DNA of 64,000 nucleotides from NCBI RefSeq assembly GCF_017654505.1, contig NC_054536.1, positions 27,548,512 through 27,612,511 on the forward strand. The letters are read 5' to 3'. This document shows positions 1-12,545 of the stretch, in pieces. The DNA is from Polyodon spathula (taxonomy: Eukaryota > Chordata > Actinopteri > Acipenseriformes > Polyodontidae). The notes under the pieces were generated by a model that worked only from the letters and a program-made list of their open reading frames with translations, did no database searches and was not told where the DNA came from. The position numbers and the translations under genes are program-made. Numbering within the stretch: the first letter of the stretch is position 1; every line of letters starts with the position of its first letter.

Positions 1-57
1 GCCCCTCAACGTGACCTCCTGTGTACTGTTGTGTGTTTTACTGAAATCCATTTTACA

Positions 58-140
58 GCTTTGTTTGTGGCTTTCAGCGTTTGTTTCTTACTGTTAAAAA
101 TGTGTCAAAGCTTTAATGAATTAAGAAAGAAAATAAATAA
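58..140. repeat. Interspersed repeat tail, copy A
   Basis: This segment, which begins with a motif like TTTGTGGCTTTCAG and ends in an A-rich tail after an AATGAATTAAG stretch, recurs in diverged form at 29025-29105 in PDCD6IP intron 1. Two copies in unrelated introns with A-rich ends suggest the 3' tail of a retroposon, class unknown. Confidence 0.45.
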
Positions 141-192
141 ATAAATAAATAAATAAATAAAGAGATAGATTTTTGGGGGGGGGGGGGGGGTG
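131..192. repeat. (AAAT)n followed by poly-G
   Basis: About seven AAAT units are followed shortly by a run of some 18 G residues. It is plain microsatellite sequence inside CLASP2 intron 1. Confidence 0.85.
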
Positions 193-1702
193 GGGGGCGG
201 TGAGTGTTAAAAACAATGAACTACGCTTACTCATTTCTGATTAGTGGATGTAACCAACTACCCTGCTCGTTCTGGGAAAATTAAATTGCCGCAACGGTAA
301 TGGTGAATGCCGGAAAAAGATGCTTGGTGTGGAACTATTTTGGATTTCAGCAATGGCAATTGAAAGATCTGTCAGATTGCCACCCCAATCTCTTTGCCAA
401 AGTGGAGTTTCTTTTAATGTAGTTTCAGTTTTTAGGTTAAGTAAAAGAATCCCAGTGTGTATTACTTATAAAAAAAAGTCACAGTAAAGATAGCAAATAT
501 AACAGGAATGCACTAGAAGCAGATCAAAAGGGAGCTCATTGATGCTTGTTTATAAGTCATTACAGTGCATGTGCTATAATCTGCATACTTTTCAGACGTG
601 TGTCATTAAGACTCTACCTCTACATGTCAAATTTTAGCAATGTTTTTATAGTCTTTGGATTTTGAGGTAATCTGTATTTTATGTATATGCAATGCGATAG
701 CTGTGAAACTCCTGTGTTTTGAATTGTAATTTGTATGCATGAGCAGTGGAAAGACCAGGATGAATACAGACTTCATTGCTATATCAATTTAGGATCAACG
801 TGATGCTTCAGCTGTAGAGGAAAGCACAGGACCTTAGAATCTTCTGAGTCACACTGCAGTCCGCCAATTCAGCATGAAAGCAATAAAAAGCAATTGCAGT
901 TTATTCTAGTAGCCAGAAATGTTGTCTGATGTCCAGTTTACTTTCTTTGCAAGATTTTTTAACAACCAAAAAGAGTATGAAGGGCCGAATTGCCTCCTCT
1001 CTCTAGTAACGTCATGTTCTTATCAAGGTGCACTAGGACATTGTTTTGATGGAAATATTAGACTTGAATATGCTTAAACAGAATTTTGTCTCTGCTGCGG
1101 CGTTGCCTGTGTGATTTGAGTTGAGTTATTTAAAAAAAAGCAACTAGCTGTTTTGTGAGAGTTCTATTCTGTGGAATAATATTGGAGATGTACACACACA
1201 AGTCAAAAGTACCTGAAAAAACTATTGTCAACCTGATTAAAAAAAACTTTTATGTATTCATTTATTTAGTTATCACAAATCCGTTACCCCTTCACCCACT
1301 CAACACAAGGCAATGACACGGTGACTGAGGAGAAACCTTTAGTTTTATAACATTTCTAATTTATCACTAATATGTATTCAGTGATTTGTTTTTTTAAACT
1401 TGTGTTGCTGTAACATGGCTCCGTCTACTCTAGCTAGTAAGAACAGAAAACGTTATGGTGATTGAGTGGACCAATAGACTTAATTTTACCAACTGTACCA
1501 AGTGCAATGCCACTGTGTTTATTGCTCAATTAATGTGTGCTAGTGGTTAAGGAATACAATGTGAAAAGACATTTTGAAACCAAACATGGAGCTTTTGGAA
1601 ATACGTATTCAGAGGGCTGAGCAGTTAGAAGCTCAAAATGTTCTTGTAAGTGACTTTGCAGCTGATGCATAGCTCATACACCCTAGTCTCGTATCTTGTT
1701 GT

Positions 1703-2277
1703 AATAAAAAAAAGTGTGTTTTAGAAAGTTCTAGAAATGCGTTCGAGTTCATCTTTGCCCTTGCCCTATAATAACCCCATATCTTATATAACTTGTTTTT
1801 GTCACGTTTCTATAACTTGTTTTGGTTAGAATGTTCTAGGGAAAGGAATAGTTTATTCAGAGGGCCGAGCCTCGAGGGAGTGATCTGGCCAATTACTCTC
1901 TCGCATGCAAAAGCCTAACTTGGTAAGTTATAAAGGACGGGGTTCTCCTCTGCTCTGATGAGAGTCAGCCGTGAGGATTAGCGCACAGTCCTGCTCGGTA
2001 ATTTCTTGGAGACAGCTGCTTTCTCTTACCAGGGTCGAAGGGCTCTCCCGATCCGCTTGGAAGGGTAAGAATTAGTTCAGTTGCGTCTCATGGATTGTAT
2101 TGATCTGTGATTAATATAATCTTTGTATGTAACCTTGTTGGGTTATGTCCCGTTAGGGATATCGTTATTCGCAGTATAGCATCTGTGTATGTAACTGCGT
2201 GTGTGTGTGTGTGTGTGTGAAATAATAAAGGACCTTTTAAAATTACTCTGTGAAGTAATTGCCTGATTTACTTCCAC
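1703..2277 (+). mobile_element. Possible solo LTR, edges uncertain
   Basis: The block looks like an LTR: a TATA-like box in GTTATAAAGG near 1928, a GC-richer stretch downstream, a (TG)n run and an AATAAA signal near 2223. It can be bounded by TG at the left and CA at the right. I see no target-site duplication and no adjoining retroviral genes, so the edges and even the class are tentative. It could be another kind of repeat. Confidence 0.3.
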
Positions 2278-3230
2278 ATCAACTTCCTTTTAAATTTAAA
2301 GTAATTAAATTTCACACAACACTTGTAAAGCTCTTTGTGATGGTGGTCCACTATAAAAGGCGCTATATAAAGATATATAAAAAAAAAAAAAAAAAAAGTA
2401 GATGCGCTAATCGCTTAAATTATCCTATTAATACGTTGCAACATTTTTAAATGTTTGTAATGATACTCTGTTAAATGCTCACACTGTTCTATTATTAAAG
2501 TACTATTCATATGGTCAAATTTGTAAGTCTTGTTCAATATATGAACATTAAGTTATATCATATTTATTATATTGCTTAAAAATGTGCAGAGTAAAATACT
2601 CTGGCCCACCTCCTCCTAACTTTTTTCCCCCCAGTCTGGCCCTTAAATTTAAAAAACTAGTTAAAGAGCCCTGCTCTAACTAAGGCAACTCTGTGTCCAG
2701 GGTATATGAGAAACACATGCAAGCAGTTTTACAGCAAGTACAGCATAAACCAGTCTGTGTTGTTGCAGATGCAAGAGAAGTGTCCTAAACACTATTTAAT
2801 TTGTAATTTTATGAAAATGTTATATCTTTGTAATAATGCCGCTATTGTAATGTCAGCAACAAGCTGTTTTTTCAAAACACCTTTATATGTTGACTGACCT
2901 ACAGTACATTGTAAGAAATAAAGAAAATGGTGTCTTTTACACCAAGTGTTGTGCTTTCTTACCAATTTTAATTGAATTGTATAGTTGGTAACTTATTTTC
3001 AGCAGAAAAAAAGTACATTAGCCTCTTATGCACTTTGTACTTGCGAAAAAAGGAATTTGGCAGCCATTTACCATGTAATGGACATAAGATCAAAAATATT
3101 GTGATAGTATCAGATATCATGATAATGTGCATTGTATCGTATCGAGGCTCCCTAAATGAGGTATCGCAGAACACTAGCCCTGGTTTATGTTAAACTTTGT
3201 AAAATATATGCTATTAAAATTGAGAAAAAT

Positions 3231-3528
3231 GGTCCCATGGCGTAGAGGTAAAAGCCAATGCCTGCAGCGCAGAGACCTACATCCTCGCAGACTTGAATCC
3301 AGGTTGCTGGTTGACGGGCTGGCCACACTGCTAGTGGGGAGGTTTAAATTTCCCGGTCAGGGATCTCGCCACCTCATGGTGCATGGCTACCTTCTGTCTG
3401 CCAAGCACTGAATTGCTCTATGCAATCTCGATGATGACAGCTGCGTCACACCGCACAATTCAAACTATTAAAATGTACAGAGGCAGCTTTTGCCCAAAAA
3501 AAACAAAAACAACAAAAAAAAAAAAAAA
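3231..3528 (+). mobile_element. tRNA-derived SINE
   Basis: A polymerase III A-box-like TGGCGTAGAGGT lies at 3238-3249 and a B-box-like ACTTGAATCC at 3291-3300. A roughly 200-bp body and an A-rich tail (about 3496-3528) follow. This is the layout of a tRNA-derived SINE in plus orientation. It sits in CLASP2 intron 1, opposite to the gene. Confidence 0.65.
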
Positions 3529-3796
3529 CATCATTTTCTTAACAAATACATAGTTATTAGTAAGTTAAACCGTTGATTCTTCTGTGGCCAATCATTAGTG
3601 TTATATATAAATCCTAAGCAAAATTACACAACATCCTACACTTTGGCCTTATGTTACGTTTTGTGGCCTTGGTGCCCTCTACAAATTTATTAAACTAAAG
3701 GCCATTTTAGAGCCCTGTTAAAGCTTTTTTTATTTGTTTATTTATTTTTTTATAAAAGGACTTAATGATGATGTGTGGCCACTGTAAATAATAAAC

Positions 3797-4069
3797 TTTT
3801 TTTTTTTTTTTTTTTTTTTTATAATTATGAAGAATGACAAAAGTAGGCTAATTATCCATATGTAAATAAATAGCCCAATCCCTTTGGAATTGATTCTACA
3901 ATGGAGCTGTGAATCACAGCATTCAGACACTTCTGTTCATCCATGCATTTCTTGGAGCTATGTATGTGCCTTCTACATTACCAATGACACATGAGGGCGT
4001 AGGACTTAGAAGCAGTATTCCTTTTTTGGTTTTGCCCCCCCCCCCCCCCCCCCCACCCCCCCACCCCCC
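3797..4069. repeat. Poly-T and poly-C runs
   Basis: A run of about 24 T residues starts at 3797, and a C-rich run broken by two A residues covers about 4035-4069. The bases between them are not recognisable as a gene. Confidence 0.85.
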
Positions 4070-5163
4070 AATGATGATTGTTACACAATATAAAAAATAA
4101 ACCTGAATCATACTGCATCAAGTACTACTATGATTTTGGTTTTGTTTTGTTTTTTAGTGGGACATTAAAACAGTTTTGCCCATTGCATCTTTGTGTAAAG
4201 AAATTGTGATGGCCTTGTGTTTCCTGACAGTGCTGCTCCAATATCAGAATAGGGTGCATTATCACAGGACTGCAAGTGTTTTGTTTGTTTATGACATAAG
4301 GTTAATTCTGAAGTTTCTCAAAAAAGAAAATGTGGGATTGCTTTTATTTACTGATCTATTTATTTTACATCCAGCTATGGCTTTCAGAAATTCTCCTGTT
4401 TAGATATATTTTTTAAAAAGACCAGGTGCCAAGAACAGAGATCCCTGTCACAACTGCTCTGAACTTATCACACTAATCAAAGCATGAATAAAATTAATGG
4501 AGTGCAGATTTAATAGGATTTCTTCGGGAGGGAGGAACAATGTATAGGACAAACTCCTAGTTTCCTGAGAACTAAAATATACTTGTTTTAAGCAGGTCTG
4601 TAAACCAGGACTGGGCTCAAGGCCAGTGGAGTTTCAGTGTGTGTGGATTAAATGATTCATCAGAAGCATGACAACAGACTTCAGAACAACAGTGTCCCTT
4701 TAAATTTCTGGTTCCTTTAACAGATATTCTTAAATAGACAGTCTCCAGAATCACTTAGGAGCCAGCGTTCTCTGGTGCTGATGCAGAAAGCACTCAAGCT
4801 GTAATTCCTCAGAGAATTGTCAAATTTTGCAATTCACTGTATAGCTTCTGCTTCACCACTTTTTTCAGCAGTCTTTGACTATTTGTTCCAAAAATCAGTT
4901 TTGGCTTAAATGTGTAAGTTAAAAAAAATAAATAAATAAATCACCAAGGTGCTTGGAATTTCTATTATATCGGGTTGAAGCTACTGTACAAAGCACAAAA
5001 CGCTGGCACACTCTACAGATTGGATACGAACCAACCAACCAAGCTGTACAGTAAAGGTTTGTCCCAATGACACATTGATAAACGACAGCACTTGGCAGAC
5101 ACTTTGTCATTAAGTCCCACATCACACATTTTATACGGTTAATATTAGGCTGTATATCAAGAA

Positions 5164-5192
5164 GGGGGGGGGGGGGGGGGGGGGGGGGGGGG
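5164..5192. repeat. Poly-G run of about 29
   Basis: An almost uninterrupted run of G lies inside CLASP2 intron 1, about 440 bp from the exon. Such a run can form G-quadruplexes and its length is likely to be polymorphic or misassembled. Confidence 0.9.
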
Positions 5193-5634
5193 ATGGGGGG
5201 GAAGGGGTAATCACGGTTTGAAACACGGCTTTGCGGACACTGCATGGACAGCTGTTAATTTGGGAGACACCCACCAGTCCTGTGATTTATTTTTTTTTCA
5301 TTTAAAGTTTATAAACATTAGAGCAAATTCATTGTATAGAAAATAGTTAATTGCGAATGACACCCCTCAAGCCAGAGTTTGTAAAGACACTCTAAGCCCT
5401 CTGATTTAGCATTAAATCCTGTACCGTTTCGATTTGCACAACTCGGACACAGAGGAACGCATTGTGTAGTACTGCAAGTTATATTACAACAATATCACTG
5501 CCACACCACCCTAGCATTCCAGAAAATAAACTTCATTAATAGTCAACCACGATGCCTGTCCTACTACCAGAACTCGCTATAGAAGTTCTAACACCTAACA
5601 AAACAAAAGCCATCACCTCCGTCAGCGTCCTTAC

Positions 5635-5814
5635 CTTAAAATTGCTGGAGTTTACCCAGCCCGCTAACTCATCTATGGTCGCATCCAGTTGTTGTCGGTC
5701 CTGCTCCACATCAGAAGATTTTTGCGGATCGTTAAGGTAGTCGATTAGCTCTTGGCCAACCTGGAGCCGCCGGGACACGTCCTTTTGTAAGACTTGTTGA
5801 TAAAAGTATTCCAT
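5635..5814 (-). CDS. CLASP2: CLASP2 first coding exon (partial gene)
   Basis: This minus-strand exon encodes the first 60 residues of a CLIP-associating protein, a microtubule plus-end tracking and rescue factor. The start MEYFYQQVLQKDV, the segment RRLQVGQELIDYL and the end GWVNSSNFK match the beginning of the first TOG domain in CLASP proteins. The frame runs into a consensus donor (AAG then GTAAGG) at 5634, giving a phase-0 exon end. I chose the ATG at 5814 because the family starts at MEYF or a close equivalent; an in-frame ATG eight codons upstream (5838) would add residues the family lacks. CLASP1 and CLASP2 are alike here. The choice of CLASP2 rests on the neighbouring PDCD6IP, which flanks CLASP2 in humans in the same head-to-head arrangement. 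Later exons lie outside the window. Confidence 0.85.
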
Positions 5815-6500
5815 GCTGTTGTAAAATGAAATACTCATCCACCGCTGTTCGGAAAGTTTTAAATGAGTTCACCAAATTTTATTGTGATTTGTCTGTATTC
5901 TAATTTCACACAGGAACAGACCATGGACTCTCCAGTAGCCCTGTTACCCCGTAGTTCTACTGCTGTTTAGCAATTTTAAGAAGTTGTTTTAAACCTTGTG
6001 GAGTTTGCTCACACCAGTGACCAATTTCCCTTTATTCGTTTTCTCAAATTTGGATTTGCATACACCCAAATGAATCTGCCAGTATTCTGCTAACCCAGAA
6101 AGCCAAGATGTTTTAAAGTTGCCTCCCCTCTCTTTGGTGATCTTCTGGGCTTCTTGCTACCAGTCCTCTTATTACCCAAATCGTCTGTTGTCACAGCCCT
6201 TGATCGGGTAGAAATGTTATAGCGTTACTTCTCCGTCCATAGGCTTGGCGCCCCCATTTCATTTTAACAAATCAACTTTAAAAAGTTAATTGTTGTAAAT
6301 GTTTTTAGATTCAAAGAGCGGGAACTTTCACAACCCGGTTCTTACTGCCCCCCTTGGGTTCCCAATTACTCTTTATCCCAGAACAACAACCAAACAAACA
6401 TATCTCCTTAAGCCTCCATTCTCCCAACTACAAAACAGTGTTACCTAGGCCTTGCGGGGGGGGGGGGTCTTTCAACAGTGTGCAGTTGCCCCGTGAACTG
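5815..6500 (-). promoter_or_regulatory. CLASP2: CLASP2 5' flank, probable 5' UTR or promoter
   Basis: This is the sequence immediately upstream of the first CLASP2 coding exon. It lacks a clear TATA box. A pyrimidine-rich stretch and AG just before the ATG (near 5815) could be a splice acceptor, in which case a separate 5' non-coding exon exists further right. The assignment is by position only. Confidence 0.3.
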
Positions 6501-9392
6501 CCTAAACTCACTTCCGAGAACGTAAACATTGTTATATAAAAAATATAATACAAACCATGAGGATGACACTATTCTTTTCATAATTTTTAACAATGTCGGA
6601 AGAAAAATAAATCAGTTTTACAACGTACATTTTTATTTTTTTATGTTTTATTTTTTTACTAGTCAGGCACTAGTTTCCCCCAGCACCAAACCAAGGACCT
6701 TTATTTTGAAATGGAGAAAAGGCGCGTGTTCATGTAACTTTCATTCAAAAAAAAAATGTAGGACACTTTGTATAATGATGTGTAGTCGCTTATTCAATCA
6801 TGTACAGCAATTTGTGTGGGTTATGTTGATAAGATTAATATTTTAAAATGTGGTCAAGTGTAGTACTGATCAATGTGGCTTATTATTTATAAAACAACAA
6901 AATATATTATTTGTAAATATATATAATGTATAAAAAAAGTTTTTATTTATTTATTTTTTTTAAAGAATAGCAGTTTTTCTTAAGTCCAAAGTAAATAAAA
7001 AAGTTCGACGCAAGAATATTTTTTGTCTTAAGATAGTTTCAGGAATATGGCCCCAGGTTCTTAAATGTTCAATTAGAATATATAATTCTAGCATCTTTTT
7101 TTTTATTATTAACTTTTTTTACAAGGCTACTTTTTGTAAAAAATAAAATCCTCAAACACCTCCAATGTCCAAATAAGTAGTAAAAAAAAAAAAAGAAAAT
7201 GTCCAGAAGAACGGCGACAGATGCAGTAGGGCAGTTTCCAACCAGGGGTCACGGGGTAAGCCAGATGTAATGTGCATAGCAATTTTGCAGCACATCTAGT
7301 CTGCCTCCTCTAAAACTTCCACTATATAACAACTACATCTCCCAGAATACAATGTTTTCAGTTACTCAGAAACTATAAGAAAATTCAACAAACATTGTCC
7401 AGTCTCTGGCTAGCCCTGTTGTCTTTGCAACCAACCACAGTAATGGCCACTACCTACCAGACACAATGGGACAAAATGAATAGAGCCCAAGGTGAAGAAT
7501 CTGCAGAATCTGACCAATTTAGCCAATGATCTTCTAAGAATGATCTCCTTAAACACACCCATTTGTTAAATTGGTCAGAATCTGCGCAGAATGATCTCTG
7601 AACCCAGCCCTATACTTTTGATTCACAAGCGTTGGGGCAGCGGCACCGGGGCATGGAAGGTCACCCGGGTCAAAAAACGTGTTATTTAGTACACGTTCTC
7701 ATTTGACTTTAGTACGTGTTGTAATTCTAATTACTATGCGTACTAATTTGGCCAGTCAGATCGCTGAAAATGAAATGAGAACCAATACATTAAAAAAAAA
7801 TAGTATGTGTAATAAATAGTCCAATTAAAAGTCACCTTACACCTGCCATTCCCACCCAGTTTGTGGTGGTATATGGACTTGGCGTTGTGTAAAGTCTTGT
7901 GGAAGATGGATAGACCCAGTGTTGTGTAATATTCTGTATCCCATAAAATTCTACAAACCCTGCTTATTGTACTTAGGTGGTGTGGTCGTCTTCCGCACTT
8001 TTGCCACGGTTTGGTTTGTTGGAATTCCGAAGTCAACACACTTTTTTCTAATATTAAGGTTAGGTTAGGGTGAGTTAGGGTTAGTTTATTTTTGCATTAT
8101 TACGGTATAATGTTTTTTTACTAACCAAAAGCCACTTGATTGCATATAGTACAATAATCAGAGAATACAGAATATTACACAACACCGGTATAAAAATGCT
8201 AGTGTGAACTGGGCAATTGTCTGTCTCAAGAAGTTGGCAGCACTCAGCAAATCTACATTTTGTGCTATTGATGTCAGTATATATCAGATTAATACTCAAA
8301 AATGACATTCATTTAGATGAACTGATCTATTAAGATATGAGGGTTGCCACCTGGTCCCATTATAACACTTTGAGACAGCTTAGGTTTTCATTGAATCTTT
8401 AACCACAATCATTGAAAACGATCCCACTACAGGTGTTGCTATGAAGTCGCATGTCTATTGTTTCATTTTTCAGGATGGAATCCATGGAGAGGAGCCTTCG
8501 AGTATAGACTTACACACTTGGTACAGAGCAAGGTTAGATGGAAAACTTTTTTTTGTCTAATGTTTATATTCTGCAGTTTAACTAAGTCTGTCTAATGCTA
8601 TAGCAGTAAGTATAGATTGCAAAACATGTAGCATCTGTTGCTACATTTTGAAGGATCAATATACAATGTTAAAACCTGACCTGGTTTTAAAATTAACTAA
8701 AACTAGATGAATAACAATCTTTTACCTTATGTAATTACAAGCAGGAGCAGCTAACAAGCTCCCATGATAAGAGATGGCAGTAGAAGAGCCCCAATATATG
8801 CTATTAACCAAGAACAACTGAGGTTTTTGGTATCCTGTGGATTTACGACTGCACAGATGGCCAGTATTATTCTTGTTTCTGATTTGACTTCAAACAGTGT
8901 CTGCAGTAAGTATGGCGTGTAATACTAAGAAGCTAGTGTCTTTATACTGCTTTAGGCACTGTTTTTTTTTTAAAAACAGTCATGTTTTCTGGAGCTATAT
9001 TTCAATTATTCAAGTATAATCTCTACTCTAATTAAGAATACAAAAAATGTGCATGTGTAATTAGATCTTTGAATACATTAGTAGCCTTTGTCATTCTCTA
9101 CTGAACCTTGACCAGACCATGTCCGAACACTTGCTAAAACCCAAGGTTTAAGTGTCCTCATCTTGCTGATGGAGTATACATTAGCATTATAACATTTCTA
9201 ACATGGGCCTGAGATTGTTTCTAATTAATGATGAGCAGATTTGGTGCCTACAACAGGAAGTCATCCCTTTAGGTGATTCCAGGGATAATCTTGGAATTGA
9301 CCTTATCAAAAGGACAATATCCTTCCTAGATTCTTTAAATATTTAGTATACTGAATTTTAAAGGTAGAATAGATTTTTTTTCTTCATCAGAC

Positions 9393-9395
<3 letters not shown>
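6501..9395. other. Intergenic, no gene seen
   Basis: The stretch is AT-rich with scattered stop codons in all frames. The one local curiosity is a telomere-like cluster of TTAGGT/TTAGGG units at about 8055-8086. Confidence 0.6.

Positions 9396-9438
<43 letters not shown>
9396..9438. repeat. (TC)n microsatellite
   Basis: About 21 perfect TC dinucleotide units. Confidence 0.95.
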
Positions 9439-9442
<4 letters not shown>

Positions 9443-10110
9443 GTCATCACATTGCTAGAACATTAAAAACAAATTTAAAAAAGAACTCATTTTGCTTCTT
9501 CTTACCTGACACACCTGTGTGAGTTAATTGCTCTCAATTATTTAGAGAAAGGAGACTACATGATGTTGTGTATTAATTATAAATGAAGGTCTGTTTATTA
9601 TCTAAACAGCATTAGTTACTTAGTGGTGTTAATACTCAAGTATGCTGGTACTTTGGAGGGTGAAATTTACCAACAGGAATAATATAGTGTGAATCGCTAT
9701 TTAGAAAAGCCAAAAGTAACTTAATAAAGAACCCACGTTTAATAATACAAAAGTCAGTTTGGGCTTCAATTCAGCTTTATTACTTAAAACATCAGCAATA
9801 CCACATATACAAATAGGACAAAATATAATTTGTGTATTTTAAAAGTATGCTAATATCCTGTATGGTAAATTGCTAAAACATGCTACCTTAATCATGTGCA
9901 ATTAAAAAACTAAATGGTATAATGGTATACTCTCATAGGTAATGTTTTATGTTTGGCAAGTAGTTAACATGTTCAGTTACATTTACTCTTTACAGAAGTT
10001 TAATTGGCTGAATTGCAGGCAAGGCAAATCATGCAGGTAGTGGCATCAGTTTCAAATGTATGAACTAATACCAGCTACATATTAGGAAGGTGGAAGAATA
10101 AGTGGAGGCT

Positions 10111-10342
10111 TTAAGTGACTCCAAAGGTTGGAGCATGTAAGATTCCAAATTCTGTCTTCTTTTTGAATGGCTTGTAAGGACAGGCAATCTCAGCAATATT
10201 AAGCAGATATTCACCTCCGGAAATATTCTGGCTGTCCGGATGCATGAACTCAATCATGAGGGGATGAGGAAACCCAAGAGATAGTATAGCAGCACCAGAA
10301 GCAAAAATGCGTATTCTTTCCCCAGAGTAACATGATCACAGT
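10111..10342 (-). pseudogene. HECT-like gene, last exon block
   Basis: After the acceptor ATTTACAG the block gives the HECT C-lobe end (IFASGAAILSLGFPHPLMIE to FGILHAPTFGVT) and a TAA stop at 10111-10113. One base is missing near GGGGAAAG. A minus-strand ATTAAA polyadenylation-like signal lies at 9999-10004. Confidence 0.65.
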
Positions 10343-10498
10343 CTGTAAATACAAAGCTTATGTATCATTATCTTGTTGTTTTGTTAAATCTCTGGATTGA
10401 TTTGTTTAATGAAATAGAAGTAGACCAGAGCATGGATTATCATGCACCAGCAGTTAGGATTTTCAGATACACCATTTTTTTTATTTTTAAATACTTAC

Positions 10499-10719
10499 CT
10501 TCAACTTTGATGGCACAATCTCTCCAGTAGCCAATGGTCCTGTTTTCATTCCATCTTCTGTTACTGCTTTGAGGAGAGAACACCACTTCAAAACAGGTTT
10601 ACAAGGTCCTTTGCTTCAAGTTTTTTTTTTTTTTTAAATTAACGAAAAGATCTTGAAAAATGAAGGGATGTTTTCTCATCACATTTAGAAGAGCCAGTGT
10701 ATTAAGGCCATCAACAAAC
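10499..10719 (-). pseudogene. HECT-like gene, exon block 4
   Basis: The acceptor TTGTCTGTTTCAG and donor GTAAGT are both strong. The block reads GFVDGLNTLALLNVMRKHP at the start and FEVVFSPQSSNRRWNENRT at the end. Between them an A14 run and an extra T in a TTTT run shift the frame and leave an in-frame TAA. Confidence 0.65.
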
Positions 10720-11200
10720 CTGAAACAGACAAGAAAAACTAATTAGGAGAATGCAACTAGTCTCCAAAACTTTGGAACAAACAATAAAATTCAAGATATA
10801 CTTTGTTATTGTTATCATTAGCACACAGGTTGCACATTGTGAACAAGAACATTGACACCTAAACTGAGTTCTTGCTAAACTTTGCTTTTACTGAAATTGG
10901 TCCCACAGACCATATCACTACTGACGCAATAACAGTGGTAGAGTTTCCATCAATATAGTGACAAAATTTCGACACACAAGAAAGACTCATCTGTGTTTGA
11001 CAGAGGGAATAAAGCACTACTGCAGCTGTTGTGAAAACCTTTACATGTACAACTTTCCAAGGTTCTGTGGTGATTTGTTTGCCTGCTGTAAAGAAGCTGA
11101 ACAGTGTCGCACAGCAATTAAAATCTTGCCCGAGAAATGTTACTATGAAAATAAAAAGTGAAGTAAGTTTGTACGGATAGTAGTCCTAAATTATGCAACT

Positions 11201-11202
11201 GT

Positions 11203-11233
<31 letters not shown>

Positions 11234-11244
11234 GGGGGGGGGGG
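11201..11244. repeat. (TG)n and poly-G
   Basis: Eight or so TG units run into about 27 G residues. Confidence 0.9.
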
Positions 11245-11416
11245 ATGACACTCTCTGTTTTAAGGCACCCTGCAATCTTCCCTCAATATAAATATAGGTA
11301 GCACTCTACACCAGTGCATCACAATCACCAAATATTCTGATATTTCTCAGGTTGCCCAACAAGCTCAGAATGTCTGCAGCCTTACCATCAGACTCAGCTT
11401 TTTTAATCTGGATAAA

Positions 11417-11616
11417 TCAATTTGTAAAATGTTTGATGAATATCACTGATCTACTTGTTGGAGTTGGAGTAGGAGACCCTGTGGGTGGCTGAGTTGGAGT
11501 AGGAGACCCTGGCGGTGGCTGAGTTGGAGTAGGAGACCCTGGGGGTGGCGGAGTTGGAGTAGGAGACCCTGGGGGTGGCTGGGATGGAGATCTTGGGGAG
11601 TCTGATGAAAACTTCC
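11417..11616 (-). pseudogene. HECT-like gene, exon block 3, Pro-rich repeat
   Basis: After an acceptor (TATAATTTCAG) the phase-compatible frame reads a Ser/Pro-rich linker with four decapeptide repeats of the type PPPGSPTPTQ, then stops at 11417-11419. A 15-nt microexon may precede it at 11831-11845, between AAG and GTATAC, and also keeps the frame. The stop would cut the protein before the HECT blocks unless an unseen donor is used. Confidence 0.4.
11461..11580. repeat. 30-bp minisatellite, four units
   Basis: Four direct repeats of exactly 30 bp begin with GAGTTGGAGTAGGAGACCCT and differ at one to three positions; a fifth decayed unit follows. Because the unit is a multiple of three, it stays open on the minus strand, where it encodes a Pro-rich decapeptide repeat in the HECT-like gene. 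Confidence 0.9.
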
Positions 11617-12291
11617 CTGAAATTATAGCAATAGTATTTTTTTTTCAATTTAATTTAATTTTTACAAACCTGTTTTGGCCCCCCACCTTTCCCATTAGTG
11701 CATTTTATAAGGATGATTAAATTAGCAAGATCATTAGAACATTGAATTTCCCACTGTGTCCTTTGGTTTGTAAATAAATGCACAATATATGACATGCTTG
11801 CAGATATTTTCACGACACCATACTGTATACCTGTTGGATCTCTTGCTTAGGCAGGATTACCTGTAATAGAAAAGAACAAATACATAATTTAGAAACTGCT
11901 TAACAGGTCTTTGTTCCATAGCATTGATACATTCAGCACCACATGAGTGTCCAGCTGAATTAAAATTAATCTTAGTGTTTCATAAGTGTTTTACAAACTG
12001 GTCACTCAGACATCTTTGTTTCTCCGATGTACAGCAGGTTGCATTTTTTTGCAGCAGATGCAATTAACTATTTCATATATTTTTGGTTTGAATATAAATA
12101 ACTGTATTTTATTTTTTCCCCCTATTTCAATATGAAATATAATAACATGAATTATATTAACAGATTTGCAATGTATGCAGTTCTGCTTCTGTGCGACCCT
12201 CATTCCTGCCCCAGCATTGCTATGAGGCCCCAGCTCCATATACTTGGGGTACCCCTAGTTTAAAGGTTAAATTGTGTTCAGATGGGCTTAC

Positions 12292-12445
12292 CTCCACTTC
12301 TTCTAATGGCAGCCATAACGCATAAAGTAGATCTTCCTGTAATGCCATGACTTTCAACTGGTCCACACAATGTTGAAGATACGGCATTTTGAATAAAGAA
12401 CGCCTCACTTGCCACGTTGTTGCATCCCACAAAATCAAACAGAAT
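12292..12445 (-). pseudogene. HECT-like gene, exon block 2
   Basis: The block is bounded by an acceptor (TTTTGTACAG) and a donor (GTAAGC). In the frame that continues block 1 it reads ILFDFVGCNNVASEAF and onwards for 51 codons plus one base, which is phase-compatible with block 3. Another frame, ending LLYALWLPLEEVE, is also open. Function not recognised. Confidence 0.4.
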
Positions 12446-12545
12446 CTGTACAAAATTATAAAACTGAAATTTAGCACTACTCCAGAATGATGATAAAGAA
12501 GAAGTCCTGTTTCATGCATACATTGTTTATTTTCCATTTCATTAC

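Larger units (their letters stand above)
1..5634 (-). other. CLASP2: CLASP2 intron 1 (partial, runs off left edge)
   Basis: The only CLASP2 coding exon in the window ends in a donor site at 5634 on the minus strand, so everything to its left up to the window edge is read as intron 1. No HEAT/TOG-like coding segment was recognised here on either strand. It contains homopolymer runs, a SINE and a possible LTR, listed separately. Confidence 0.7.

Noticed and set aside
3231..3310. Possible true tRNA gene
   Set aside because: The A- and B-box-like pieces are present, but the arms do not fold into a cloverleaf and an A-rich retroposon tail follows; SINE is the better call.
4911..5245. Minus-strand open frame of about 108 codons with a poly-Pro stretch
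   Set aside because: It owes its length to reading through the poly-G run; there is no domain and it lies in CLASP2 intron 1.
6529..6846. Plus-strand open frame of 105 codons
   Set aside because: AT-rich, with no recognisable motif, splice support or repeat origin; chance openness.
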